Shown: piece by piece, positions 1 to 5,788 of the stretch
How positions within the stretch are numbered: position 1 is the stretch's first letter
Layout of the letters: the number at the start of each line of letters is the position of its first letter
Origin: Candidatus Latescibacterota bacterium
GTDB taxonomy: Bacteria; Latescibacterota; MVCY01
Length of the DNA: 8,449 bases
Reading direction: 5' to 3'
Assembly: GCA_030629295.1 (NCBI GenBank)
Contig: DAOVPH010000065.1
Span: 1-8,449 of the forward strand
Notes under the pieces: generated by a model
Seen by the model: only the letters and a program-made list of their open reading frames with translations
Told to the model about the DNA's origin: nothing
The model's database searches: none
Position numbers and translations under genes: made by a program

Positions 1-40
1 AATCTCGGGAACGCAATCCTCTTATTCTACAACGTTATAT

Positions 41-67
41 GTTACTTTTCTTTAAAAGAAAAGTAAC
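41..67. repeat. Perfect 27-base palindrome, GTTACTTTTCTTT arms
   Basis: The arms GTTACTTTTCTTT and AAAGAAAAGTAAC are exact reverse complements separated by one A. A run this long with no mismatch is not expected by chance. It may form a hairpin in RNA or be part of a dispersed repeat; the AT-rich stem is not followed by a clear T-run on either strand. Confidence 0.85.
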
Positions 68-77
68 CAAAAGAAGC

Positions 78-206
78 GCGCTTTCCGTAGGCGTAACACG
101 GTGTAGGGACAGAACAATGTTCTGTCCCTACTCGAGTTGCTGAGGTGATAAGCCCCGCAGAGAGCAGAGGCTGGCTCTGGTTCAGTTGGCCGCTGACGGA
201 AAGCGC
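78..206. repeat. 11-base inverted repeat enclosing another palindrome
   Basis: GCGCTTTCCGT at 78-88 is the exact reverse complement of ACGGAAAGCGC at 196-206. The 107 bases between them contain the 103-131 palindrome. The nested arrangement suggests a small non-autonomous repeat unit or a structured RNA, but no transposase or target duplication is visible. Confidence 0.6.
103..131. repeat. REP-like perfect palindrome, GTAGGGACAGAACA arms
   Basis: The arms GTAGGGACAGAACA (103-116) and TGTTCTGTCCCTAC (118-131) match perfectly around a single A. The outer part GTAG(G/A)GAC is shared with the palindrome at 2689-2717 while the core differs. This is the pattern of a dispersed extragenic palindrome family with variable centres. 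Confidence 0.8.
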
Positions 207-243
207 AACTCCCCCCTATGCCCCCAGGGCAAATCGCCCCGCC

Positions 244-267
244 TTCAGAAAGGGTCAATTTTCTGAA
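244..267. repeat. 8-base stem, 8-base loop inverted repeat
   Basis: TTCAGAAA at 244-251 pairs exactly with TTTCTGAA at 260-267. It lies 43 bases past the malic enzyme stop codon in the direction of transcription, so it could be a weak 3' hairpin for the operon. No T-tract follows on the minus strand (a GC-rich stretch does), so a classical intrinsic terminator is not supported. Confidence 0.4.
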
Positions 268-309
268 AGTAAACAAGTATTTTGATTAAGAGGCTAATTG
301 ACGATATAT

Positions 310-1698
310 TCAGTTCTGTCCCACTGCTACTCCGGTTCTGCGGGCAGCCTCAGCCACCACCTGTGCCACCCGAGGCACCACATTGGGATCGAAGACACTG
401 GGGATAATGTAGTCTTCACTAAGGTGCTCCTCGGAGATAGTGCCGGCGATCGCATAGGCAGCCTGCAGCTTCATCTCCATATTTATCTCTCTGGCCCCTA
501 CATCCAGCGCTCCTCTGAATATTCCAGGGAAACAAAGGACATTGTTGATCTGGTTGTGGTAGTCAGAGCGTCCAGTGGCCACAATCCTGGCCACTTTCTC
601 TGCCTTCTCCGGCAAGATCTCTGGCTCAGGGTTGGCTAAGGCAAACACAACAGGGTCTGGGACCATAGTTCTGATCATCCGGAGAGTCAAAGCCCCGGGA
701 ACAGAAACGCCTATCAAGACATCGCTTCCTTTAAGGGCATTAGCTAAGCCACCTTTTATCCTCTCTGGATTGGTCTTCTCGGCTATTTGCTGCTTGTACC
801 TATTCATCCCTTCTTTCCTGCCTTGGTAGATCACCCCCTTGCTGTCGCAGACGATAATCTGTCCCACACCCACAGCTGCCAAGATTCCGGCTATGGCTAA
901 CCCTGCTGCCCCAGCCCCGTTGACCACCACCTTGACCTGGTCCATCTTTCTGTCCACTATTTTCAGAGCGTTAATCAGCCCAGCCAGTACCACCACCGCC
1001 GTTCCGTGTTGGTCATCGTGGAATACAGGAATGTTGAGCCTCTCTTTGAGTCGGGCTTCCACCTCAAAACAGCGAGGGGCAGAGATGTCCTCAAGGTTAA
1101 TTCCCCCAAAACCAGGGGATATGTTCTCCACCGTCTCCACGATGCGGTTTACTTCTTTAGTGGCCAAACAGATAGGAAAGGCATCTATGTTCGCAAACTC
1201 CTTAAACAGCATAGCCTTGCCTTCCATCACTGGCATAGCTGCCAGGGGACCGATGTCGCCCAGGCCCAGAACTGCCGTCCCATCTGTAACTATAGCTACT
1301 GTATTCTGCACAATAGTATAATCCCTGGCCCTTTGAGGGTCTTGTTTGATCACTTCACATACCCTGGCTACCCCAGGGGTATAAACCACCCCCAGGTCCG
1401 CCAGAGACCTGATTTTCATCTTAGGTGTCAGACTTATCTTTCCCTTTCTGTGGAAATTAAGTATGACATCAGAGACACTGATCACCTCCGCTCCCTGCAA
1501 GTGGTTAAGTGCCTCCACCAACTTCTGGCCCTGCTGTTCGTTGATCACATTCACCGTTATCTTTCGGGTAATGAAATCCGGGTCGGCGTTCACAGTGTCA
1601 ATGTTGCCAATGTTACCGCCTTCCCTGCCGATAGTGGAGGTGACCTTTCCCAGAAAACCGGGTCTGTTTCTCAGCTTCAGTTGAAGCGTGATTACCAT
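310..1698 (-). CDS. NAD(P)-dependent malic enzyme with N-terminal ACT domain
   Basis: It oxidatively decarboxylates malate to pyruvate and CO2 in the cytoplasm. The 462-residue protein has two parts. Residues 1-80 look like an ACT regulatory domain (the NRPGFLGKV segment at 11-19, then an alternating strand/helix pattern). Residues 90-455 are a bacterial-size malic enzyme. Visible motifs are YTPGVA (106-111, catalytic Tyr), TDGTAVLGLGDIGP (138-151), EGKAMLFK (159-166, likely catalytic Lys), NLEDISAP (201-208, metal ligands), HDDQHGTA (227-234), the dinucleotide-binding NGAGAAG (260-266) and ANPEPEI (355-361). The ATG has AAGGA six bases upstream, and that site overlaps the mdh stop codon. The nine-base gap suggests translational coupling to mdh. 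The ACT domain suggests allosteric control by a small ligand, perhaps an amino acid; the ligand and the NAD/NADP preference cannot be read from the sequence. Confidence 0.93.
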   Translation of the reverse strand: MVITLQLKLRNRPGFLGKVTSTIGREGGNIGNIDTVNADPDFITRKITVNVINEQQGQKLVEALNHLQGAEVISVSDVILNFHRKGKISLTPKMKIRSLADLGVVYTPGVARVCEVIKQDPQRARDYTIVQNTVAIVTDGTAVLGLGDIGPLAAMPVMEGKAMLFKEFANIDAFPICLATKEVNRIVETVENISPGFGGINLEDISAPRCFEVEARLKERLNIPVFHDDQHGTAVVVLAGLINALKIVDRKMDQVKVVVNGAGAAGLAIAGILAAVGVGQIIVCDSKGVIYQGRKEGMNRYKQQIAEKTNPERIKGGLANALKGSDVLIGVSVPGALTLRMIRTMVPDPVVFALANPEPEILPEKAEKVARIVATGRSDYHNQINNVLCFPGIFRGALDVGAREINMEMKLQAAYAIAGTISEEHLSEDYIIPSVFDPNVVPRVAQVVAEAARRTGVAVGQN

Positions 1699-1704
1699 GG
1701 CAGT

Positions 1705-1709
1705 TCCTT
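1705..1709 (-). promoter_or_regulatory. Ribosome binding site of the malic enzyme, overlapping the mdh stop
   Basis: On the minus strand, AAGGA lies six bases before the malic enzyme ATG. It shares bases with the TAA stop of mdh (1710-1708). This overlap fixes the start and favours re-initiation by ribosomes finishing mdh. Confidence 0.7.
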
Positions 1710-2637
1710 AGAGATACGGTGTTAGTTGTTCAATTCCCTGTCTGTATACCTCTGCTGATGCCCGTAGAACCTTAAGTTCCTCTGAAGTCAGTTTCAGCTC
1801 TAATACCTCTTCCACCCCTTGAGCCCCCAATCTTACCGGCACTCCCACAAAGACGCCCTCTATCCCGTATTCTCCCTGAAGGTAGGCAGAACAGGGGAGT
1901 ATGCGCTTCTGATCTCTCAGGATTGCCTCTACCATCTGGGCTGCTGCTGCCCCAGGGGCGAAGGAAGCACTGCCAGTTTTAAGTAGCGCCACTATCTCTG
2001 CTCCACCTCTACGGGTGCGCTCCACCAGCTCGGCTATTCTTTCCGCTGAAAGCAATTCAGTTACAGGAACCCCGGAGACACAGGTGTAGCGGGGCAGGGG
2101 AACCATCGTGTCGCCGTGGCCTCCCAGCACCATAGCGGAGACATCCTCGGCCGAGACCCCAAGCTCCTGGGCCACGAAGTGCCTGAACCTGGCTGTGTCC
2201 AATATTCCGGCCTGTCCTAAGATTCGCTGAGGAGGAAAGCCCGTTACCTTCCAGGCTAAGTAGGTTAGCAGATCCAGGGGATTGGTTACCATAATGAGCA
2301 GAGCCAAAGGGGCATATTTAGCGATATCTTGGGCAATGCCTTTGACGATCGAGGCATTTTTCTCCAGCAGGTCTAAGCGGGACATCCCTGGGCGGCGAGC
2401 TACCCCAGCGGTGACCACCACGACCTCAGAACCCTCAATCTCTGCAAACTTCTCTGTTCCAGCTATTCTTATTCCATACCCCTCCACGGGGGCAGCTTGG
2501 GACAGGTCAAGGGCTTTCCCTTGGGCAAGTCCTGGCACAACATCTACTAACAGGAGATTGGCAATCTGTTTCTGGGCGATGAACAGCCCCGTCGCCGCGC
2601 CCACTTGCCCGGCGCCGATTATGCTAACCTTATTCAT
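1708..2637 (-). CDS. mdh: NAD-dependent malate dehydrogenase (LDH-like type)
   Basis: It interconverts malate and oxaloacetate with NAD(H) in the cytoplasmic TCA pathway. The 309-residue length is usual for the LDH-like malate dehydrogenases. The Rossmann motif GAGQVG is at 8-13 and the acidic residue that selects NAD is D32. The substrate loop ARRPGMSR (80-87) carries the arginine that marks malate rather than lactate specificity, plus the mobile-loop arginine. VTNP at 117-120 supplies the conserved Asn. D147 and R150 in LDTAR, with H174 in GGHGD, form the catalytic relay and substrate-binding site. GGAG seven bases before the ATG supports the start. It is the middle gene of an icd-mdh-malic enzyme set, so its product malate can pass to the next enzyme or return from it. 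Confidence 0.95.
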   Translation of the reverse strand: MNKVSIIGAGQVGAATGLFIAQKQIANLLLVDVVPGLAQGKALDLSQAAPVEGYGIRIAGTEKFAEIEGSEVVVVTAGVARRPGMSRLDLLEKNASIVKGIAQDIAKYAPLALLIMVTNPLDLLTYLAWKVTGFPPQRILGQAGILDTARFRHFVAQELGVSAEDVSAMVLGGHGDTMVPLPRYTCVSGVPVTELLSAERIAELVERTRRGGAEIVALLKTGSASFAPGAAAAQMVEAILRDQKRILPCSAYLQGEYGIEGVFVGVPVRLGAQGVEEVLELKLTSEELKVLRASAEVYRQGIEQLTPYL

Positions 2638-2764
2638 CAGTTAACTCCAATCTTCTATGTTACTCAAAAATCCTAATTTAACCACAGAGTAGAGACGACC
2701 CGCTGGGTCGTCTCTACGATATTATCTCCTTCGCTATTCAACACCCCCTTCTTTCGACAGAATC
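2638..2764. other. icd-mdh intergenic spacer
   Basis: This 127-base spacer has no reading frame of note. It contains the REP-like hairpin at 2689-2717 and the mdh ribosome binding site. The hairpin lies within the presumed icd-mdh transcript, so it could stabilise the upstream icd message or partly uncouple expression of the two genes. Confidence 0.5.
2689..2717. repeat. REP-like palindrome, GTAGAGACGACCC arms
   Basis: GTAGAGACGACCC (2689-2701) and GGGTCGTCTCTAC (2705-2717) are exact reverse complements around a GCT loop. The outer bases resemble those of the palindrome at 103-131. The stem is GC-rich and strong, but no T-run follows on the minus strand, so I favour a dispersed extragenic palindrome over a terminator. 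Confidence 0.8.
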
Positions 2765-4024
2765 TTACATATTCTCCACAATTGCTGAGGTAAACTCAGA
2801 GGTTTTCAGTTTGGTAGCGCCCTGCATCTGTCTTGCCAGATCGTAGGTCACTTTTTTCTGTTGGATTGTCCTGACCAGTGCGCTTTGGATCAGCTCAGCA
2901 GCCTCTCGCCAGCCGATATACTCCAACATCATCTTGCCGGAGAGGATGAGCGAGCTGGGGTTAACCTTATCCAACCCAGCATACTTGGGGGCAGTACCGT
3001 GGGTAGCCTCAAATAGGGCGGTGAAGTCCCCTATATTGGCCCCCGGTGCCATTCCCAACCCCCCTATCTGAGCAGCACAGGCATCGGAGAGGTAATCGCC
3101 GTTTAGATTGGGAGCGGCGATCACATCGTACTCAGCAGTGCGGGTGAGGATCTGCTGGAACATCGAGTCGGCAATCCGGTCTTTTACGACCACCTTGTCC
3201 GGAGGCACCTCCCCACCATATCTCTGCTGGATTTCCTTCTCGGTGATGGTTTCCTCAGGGAACTCATCCCTGGCCACCTGGTAAGCCCAGTCCCGGAAGG
3301 CGCCCTCGGTATATTTCATTATGTTCCCCTTGTGCATCACCGTGATGCTGCGGCGACCCTGTCCGATAGCATACTGGATGGCCTTTCTCACCAGCCTTTG
3401 GGTTGCCCTCTGGCTGATGGGTTTTATCCCAATCCCTGAATCCTGAGGGATGTGAAGATCAAACTCCTTGTTCAGATAAGAGATAACCTTCTCTCCCTCT
3501 TCCGAACCTTTGGGCCATTCGATGCCGGCGTAGACATCCTCGGTATTCTCCCGGAATATCACTATGTTCATCCGCTCTGGGTGGGTCACCGGACTGGGGA
3601 CACCGGGCAGATAGGCCACTGGCCGGACGCAGGCGTAGAGGTCGAGTTTCTGCCTTAGAGCCACATTGAGGCTGCGGTAGCCTGTCCCCACCGGGGTGGT
3701 CAGCGGCCCCTTGATGGCCACCACAAAGTGTTCAATCGCCCGAAAGGTATCCTGGGGCAGAACCTCTCCGTATCTCTGCAGGGCCTTCTCCCCGGCATAA
3801 AGCTCCAGCCACACGATCTTTCTGCTGTCGCCATAAGTCTTGGTCACGGCGGCGTTCCACGCCCACTGGGCTGCCCTGGTAATGTCGGGGCCAATACCAT
3901 CTCCTTCAATAAAAGGGATTATAGGACAGTCAGGCACCGCAAGCTTGTCTTCTATTACTTGAATCCTTTCCCCTTCTGGGGGAAGGACAATCTTGTCCAA
4001 AGGGATCTCCCCTCCCGCAGTCAC
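2765..4024 (-). CDS. icd: NADP-dependent isocitrate dehydrogenase
   Basis: It oxidatively decarboxylates isocitrate to 2-oxoglutarate in the TCA cycle. The 419-residue protein follows the E. coli Icd type along its whole length. The nucleotide/substrate entry motif EGDGIGPD is at 40-47. The isocitrate loop TGYRSLNVALRQ (114-125) contains S118, the counterpart of the regulatory, phosphorylatable Ser113 of E. coli. R134, R158, Y165 and K232 fit the other substrate residues, and NLNGDYLSD (306-314) holds metal ligands. HGTAPKYAG (342-350) with K347/Y348, plus Y394 and R398, are the residues that select NADP in E. coli. The start is GTG: it directly follows an in-frame TAA and has AAGGAG nine bases upstream. 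It is probably the first gene of an operon with mdh and malic enzyme. No AceK kinase is in view. Confidence 0.95.
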   Translation of the reverse strand: MTAGGEIPLDKIVLPPEGERIQVIEDKLAVPDCPIIPFIEGDGIGPDITRAAQWAWNAAVTKTYGDSRKIVWLELYAGEKALQRYGEVLPQDTFRAIEHFVVAIKGPLTTPVGTGYRSLNVALRQKLDLYACVRPVAYLPGVPSPVTHPERMNIVIFRENTEDVYAGIEWPKGSEEGEKVISYLNKEFDLHIPQDSGIGIKPISQRATQRLVRKAIQYAIGQGRRSITVMHKGNIMKYTEGAFRDWAYQVARDEFPEETITEKEIQQRYGGEVPPDKVVVKDRIADSMFQQILTRTAEYDVIAAPNLNGDYLSDACAAQIGGLGMAPGANIGDFTALFEATHGTAPKYAGLDKVNPSSLILSGKMMLEYIGWREAAELIQSALVRTIQQKKVTYDLARQMQGATKLKTSEFTSAIVENM

Positions 4025-4033
4025 TTATTCAGT

Positions 4034-4039
4034 CTCCTT
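4034..4039 (-). promoter_or_regulatory. Ribosome binding site that fixes the GTG start of icd
   Basis: AAGGAG on the minus strand ends nine bases before the GTG at 4024. Since an in-frame stop lies immediately upstream of this GTG, no earlier start is possible and the site supports the full-length protein. Confidence 0.7.
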
Positions 4040-4043
4040 TTAC

Positions 4044-4120
4044 AACCACGAATGAACACGAATATACACGAATAGAAATAAACTCCAAAAAACATTCGTG
4101 TCCATTCGTGTGAATTGGTT
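4044..4120. repeat. Left arm: hairpin of 10-base-period CACGAAT repeats
   Basis: Three CACGAAT copies at 4047-4073 face two ATTCGTG copies at 4094-4110 plus a decayed ATTGGTT at 4114-4120. The two halves can fold into an imperfect stem of about 27-30 bases around a loop of about 20. It lies between the GxxExxY stop codon and icd, so it could act as a terminator-like or processing structure for the gene. Confidence 0.65.
4061..4088 (-). promoter_or_regulatory. Candidate sigma-70-type promoter for the icd operon
   Basis: Minus strand: TTGGAG (4088-4083), a 16-base spacer, then TATATT (4066-4061). The -10 matches TATAAT at five of six positions, the -35 matches TTGACA at three of six. Transcription would start about 20-25 bases before the icd ribosome site. 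The -10 lies inside the cassette arm, where the repeat departs from its usual spacer bases (ATA instead of GAA or GGA). The evidence is a consensus match only. Confidence 0.3.
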
Positions 4121-4124
4121 CATT

Positions 4125-4499
4125 TTACACGACAATACGCTTGTATTCGAGTTTGGGTTTGGCAAAGTTGATAATTATGGCCAACCGAAATCCTGTGGCT
4201 TTCAAGTAATTAATCGCCTGAGCCCGATGGACATCAGTAATGGTCTCAACCGTCTTTAATTCCAGAACCACGGAATCATTGACCAATACATCCGCAAAAT
4301 ATTCGCCTACTACCGTGCCCTCGTACTTTACCTTGATCAGTGCTTGCTGCTGGCACTTCATGCCCCTTTTATTCAAGGCAATCATGAGGGCATTTTCATA
4401 CACCTTTTCCAGAAAACCTGCCCCCAATGTATTGTGAACCTCAAACGCGGCCACCATAATCTCATAGGCCAATTTTTTATAAACAATGTTCGTGTTCAT
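4125..4499 (-). CDS. GxxExxY family protein (PD-(D/E)XK nuclease-like fold)
   Basis: A complete 124-residue member of the GxxExxY family, whose cellular role is not established. The naming motif is GFLEKVY at 28-34, in the usual LGAGFLEKVYENAL context. D70, followed by the ELK of 80-82, forms the D...ExK pattern of PD-(D/E)XK nucleases. The helix QAINYLKATG (94-103) and the strand AIIINF (107-112) are also typical. The first codons (MNTN) are written by the flanking CACGAAT repeat, and no Shine-Dalgarno sequence precedes the ATG. The gene therefore probably travels with its repeats and is weakly or unusually translated. It separates the lsrF-like operon from the icd operon and has no evident metabolic link to either. 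DNA cleavage activity is a fold-based inference only. Confidence 0.85.
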   Translation of the reverse strand: MNTNIVYKKLAYEIMVAAFEVHNTLGAGFLEKVYENALMIALNKRGMKCQQQALIKVKYEGTVVGEYFADVLVNDSVVLELKTVETITDVHRAQAINYLKATGFRLAIIINFAKPKLEYKRIVV

Positions 4500-4517
4500 T
4501 CGTGTCCATTCGTGGTT
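4487..4517. repeat. Right arm of the GxxExxY cassette
   Basis: Three ATTCGTG-type heptamers (4488-4494 with one mismatch, 4498-4504, 4508-4514) recur every 10 bases and end in GGTT. The arm includes the start codon of the GxxExxY gene (4499-4497). Confidence 0.7.
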
Positions 4518-4571
4518 AAGTCATTCTTCACCGGTTTGAAGTAAAGTTCTGAAGTCCGAAGGTCTCCCTTG

Positions 4572-5786
4572 TCACCGCGGCGTCGCATCTGGCAGACCAC
4601 CATCCACAGGGATCGTCACACCGGTAGTAGGTGTCTGGCGCGTCACGAAGAAGAGCACTGCGTTGGCGACGTGCTGCGCCGTTACCCTGGCCTTCAGCAG
4701 ATTGCGGTTGCGGTAGTACTCCTGCAGGCCTTTTTCGTCTACGATTCCTTTGTGGCGCATCCGGTCGGGTCCTATCTTTTGCCATAGCCCAGACTGGCGT
4801 TTTCCCGCTGAGAATACCGCATCAGGGGCTACCATATTGACACGAATGCCAAATTCAGCCAGTTCAAGGCTGGCAATGCGGCCCAATTGATGTACGGCTG
4901 CCTTTGTAGCGCTGTAAGCTCCAAACCGGGCGCCTGGTGCAAAAACATTCTTTGTAGATATGACCACAATATCTCCCCCAGTGCCCTGCAGGCGTAAGTG
5001 ACGGCCTGCTTCGGAAAGGGTCAGCAGGGTGCCTTCAACGTTCACCTTTTCGAGCTTGCGGAAATCGTCGAGGTCCATCTCGATCAGGGAGGCAATCAAA
5101 GGGATACCGGCATTAGCGATAACAATATCAACGCCACCCCAAATCCGGCTCACCGCGTTGAATCCATCGGTCACCGAATCCCTATTCGTAACATCGAGTC
5201 CAATGCCAATGATGTGATCTGCTGCCGGTTCTTTGAGTTCGTTGACCAAGCTGTCAAGATGCTTCCCAGGCAGGTCTGTGGCAGCCACGTGACAACCTTT
5301 TTCCAATAACGCCGTGCAAATCCCAGAGCCTATTGCTCCCGCCGCTCCGGTTACCAGGGCAACTTCATTTTCAAGCGGCAGGCCTGTCTTCGCTGTTTCT
5401 TCAACGTAAAGAATCCCGACACCAGGCAGAAGCACAAGTTGCGGTTTTGAGCCGTGAGTCTTGAAGTAATCCTTGATGGCCGCGCCTAACTGTTTCCGAA
5501 GCTCCTCAGCGGAAGCATCATATTCAAGTGCATTCGCGTACAGTGGCGGGATTTCGGTACGCTTCAAAGGAACCGGGCAAGATTCCAAATCATCCCTCTT
5601 ATCTGAAGCTGCAAAATCACGGGCTTCTTTGTGGGTGAGAGATTTAACAATAACACGGTGGTAAGGAATATCGTCATTCCCGGATGGCTCCGCCAAGAGT
5701 CCACGAACTAGCGGCGCTACTTTTGCCAACCTGCTTTCTATGTCTCTGTTTGCCACAGTATTCTTCGCTGATTTCTTACGTTCCAT
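4572..5786 (-). CDS. Short-chain dehydrogenase fused to a partial class II aldolase-type module
   Basis: Probably an NAD-dependent oxidoreductase acting on a sugar or hydroxy-ketone phosphate; the substrate is unknown. Numbering is from the ATG at 5786 (404 residues). Residues 140-395 are a classical SDR: TGAAGAIG at 146-153, D171 favouring NAD, NAG at 225-227, and catalytic N249, S277, Y291 and K295 (YSATK). Residues 15-130 (from KVAPLVRGLL to LVLLPGVGI) resemble the region just before the SDR in bifunctional rhamnulose-phosphate aldolase/dehydrogenase proteins. The front zinc-binding aldolase part is absent, and the stretch joining the two modules is very short. The preceding epimerase gene ends two bases upstream, so no missing piece lies there. 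An in-frame GTG at 5792 exists, but AAGGA lies nine bases from the ATG and only three from the GTG. Tight spacing implies co-translation with the epimerase gene. Confidence 0.82.
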   Translation of the reverse strand: MERKKSAKNTVANRDIESRLAKVAPLVRGLLAEPSGNDDIPYHRVIVKSLTHKEARDFAASDKRDDLESCPVPLKRTEIPPLYANALEYDASAEELRKQLGAAIKDYFKTHGSKPQLVLLPGVGILYVEETAKTGLPLENEVALVTGAAGAIGSGICTALLEKGCHVAATDLPGKHLDSLVNELKEPAADHIIGIGLDVTNRDSVTDGFNAVSRIWGGVDIVIANAGIPLIASLIEMDLDDFRKLEKVNVEGTLLTLSEAGRHLRLQGTGGDIVVISTKNVFAPGARFGAYSATKAAVHQLGRIASLELAEFGIRVNMVAPDAVFSAGKRQSGLWQKIGPDRMRHKGIVDEKGLQEYYRNRNLLKARVTAQHVANAVLFFVTRQTPTTGVTIPVDGGLPDATPR

Positions 5787-5788
5787 TT

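Larger units (their letters stand above)
1..309. other. Non-coding, palindrome-rich region downstream of the malic enzyme gene
   Basis: This stretch holds no convincing gene. It contains a perfect palindrome (41-67), a second perfect palindrome (103-131) nested inside an 11-base inverted repeat (78-88 with 196-206), and an 8-base stem (244-251 with 260-267). A 74-codon open frame on the minus strand (276-52) runs straight across all these structures, has low-complexity sequence at its C-terminus and lacks a recognisable domain, so I treat it as spurious. The region is the 3' flank of the icd-mdh-malic enzyme operon, but no classical stem followed by a T-run was found. Confidence 0.6.
4044..4517. 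mobile_element. GxxExxY cassette bounded by inverted CACGAAT-repeat arms
   Basis: The left end AACCACGAATGAACACGAA (4044-4062) and the reverse complement of the right end (4499-4517), AACCACGAATGGACACGAA, agree at 18 of 19 positions. Each arm is a run of CACGAAT heptamers spaced 10 bases apart: copies at 4047, 4057 and 4067 on the left, and on the opposite strand at 4488 (one mismatch), 4498 and 4508 on the right. A further inverted pair lies at 4094-4110. The 474-base unit contains one complete gene and nothing resembling a transposase. That it is a mobilised unit is inference; I see no clear target-site duplication. Confidence 0.55.

Noticed and set aside
52..276. 74-codon open frame on the minus strand
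   Set aside because: It runs across three palindromic structures, shows no domain and has repetitive composition at its C-terminal end; it looks like a by-product of repeat DNA.
1006..1725. 239-codon open frame on the plus strand
   Set aside because: It lies antisense to the well-supported malic enzyme gene and its translation resembles no protein family.
4044..4517. CRISPR array
   Set aside because: The repeats are 7 bases with 3-base spacers, in both orientations; this does not fit repeat or spacer lengths of CRISPR loci.
4518..4571. Terminator for the SDR gene
   Set aside because: Only a 5-base stem (CTTCA/TGAAG) was found, with no T-run.
4528..4785. 85-codon minus-strand frame overlapping the SDR 3' end
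   Set aside because: It is a shadow of the SDR reading frame, which has clear family motifs to its C-terminus.
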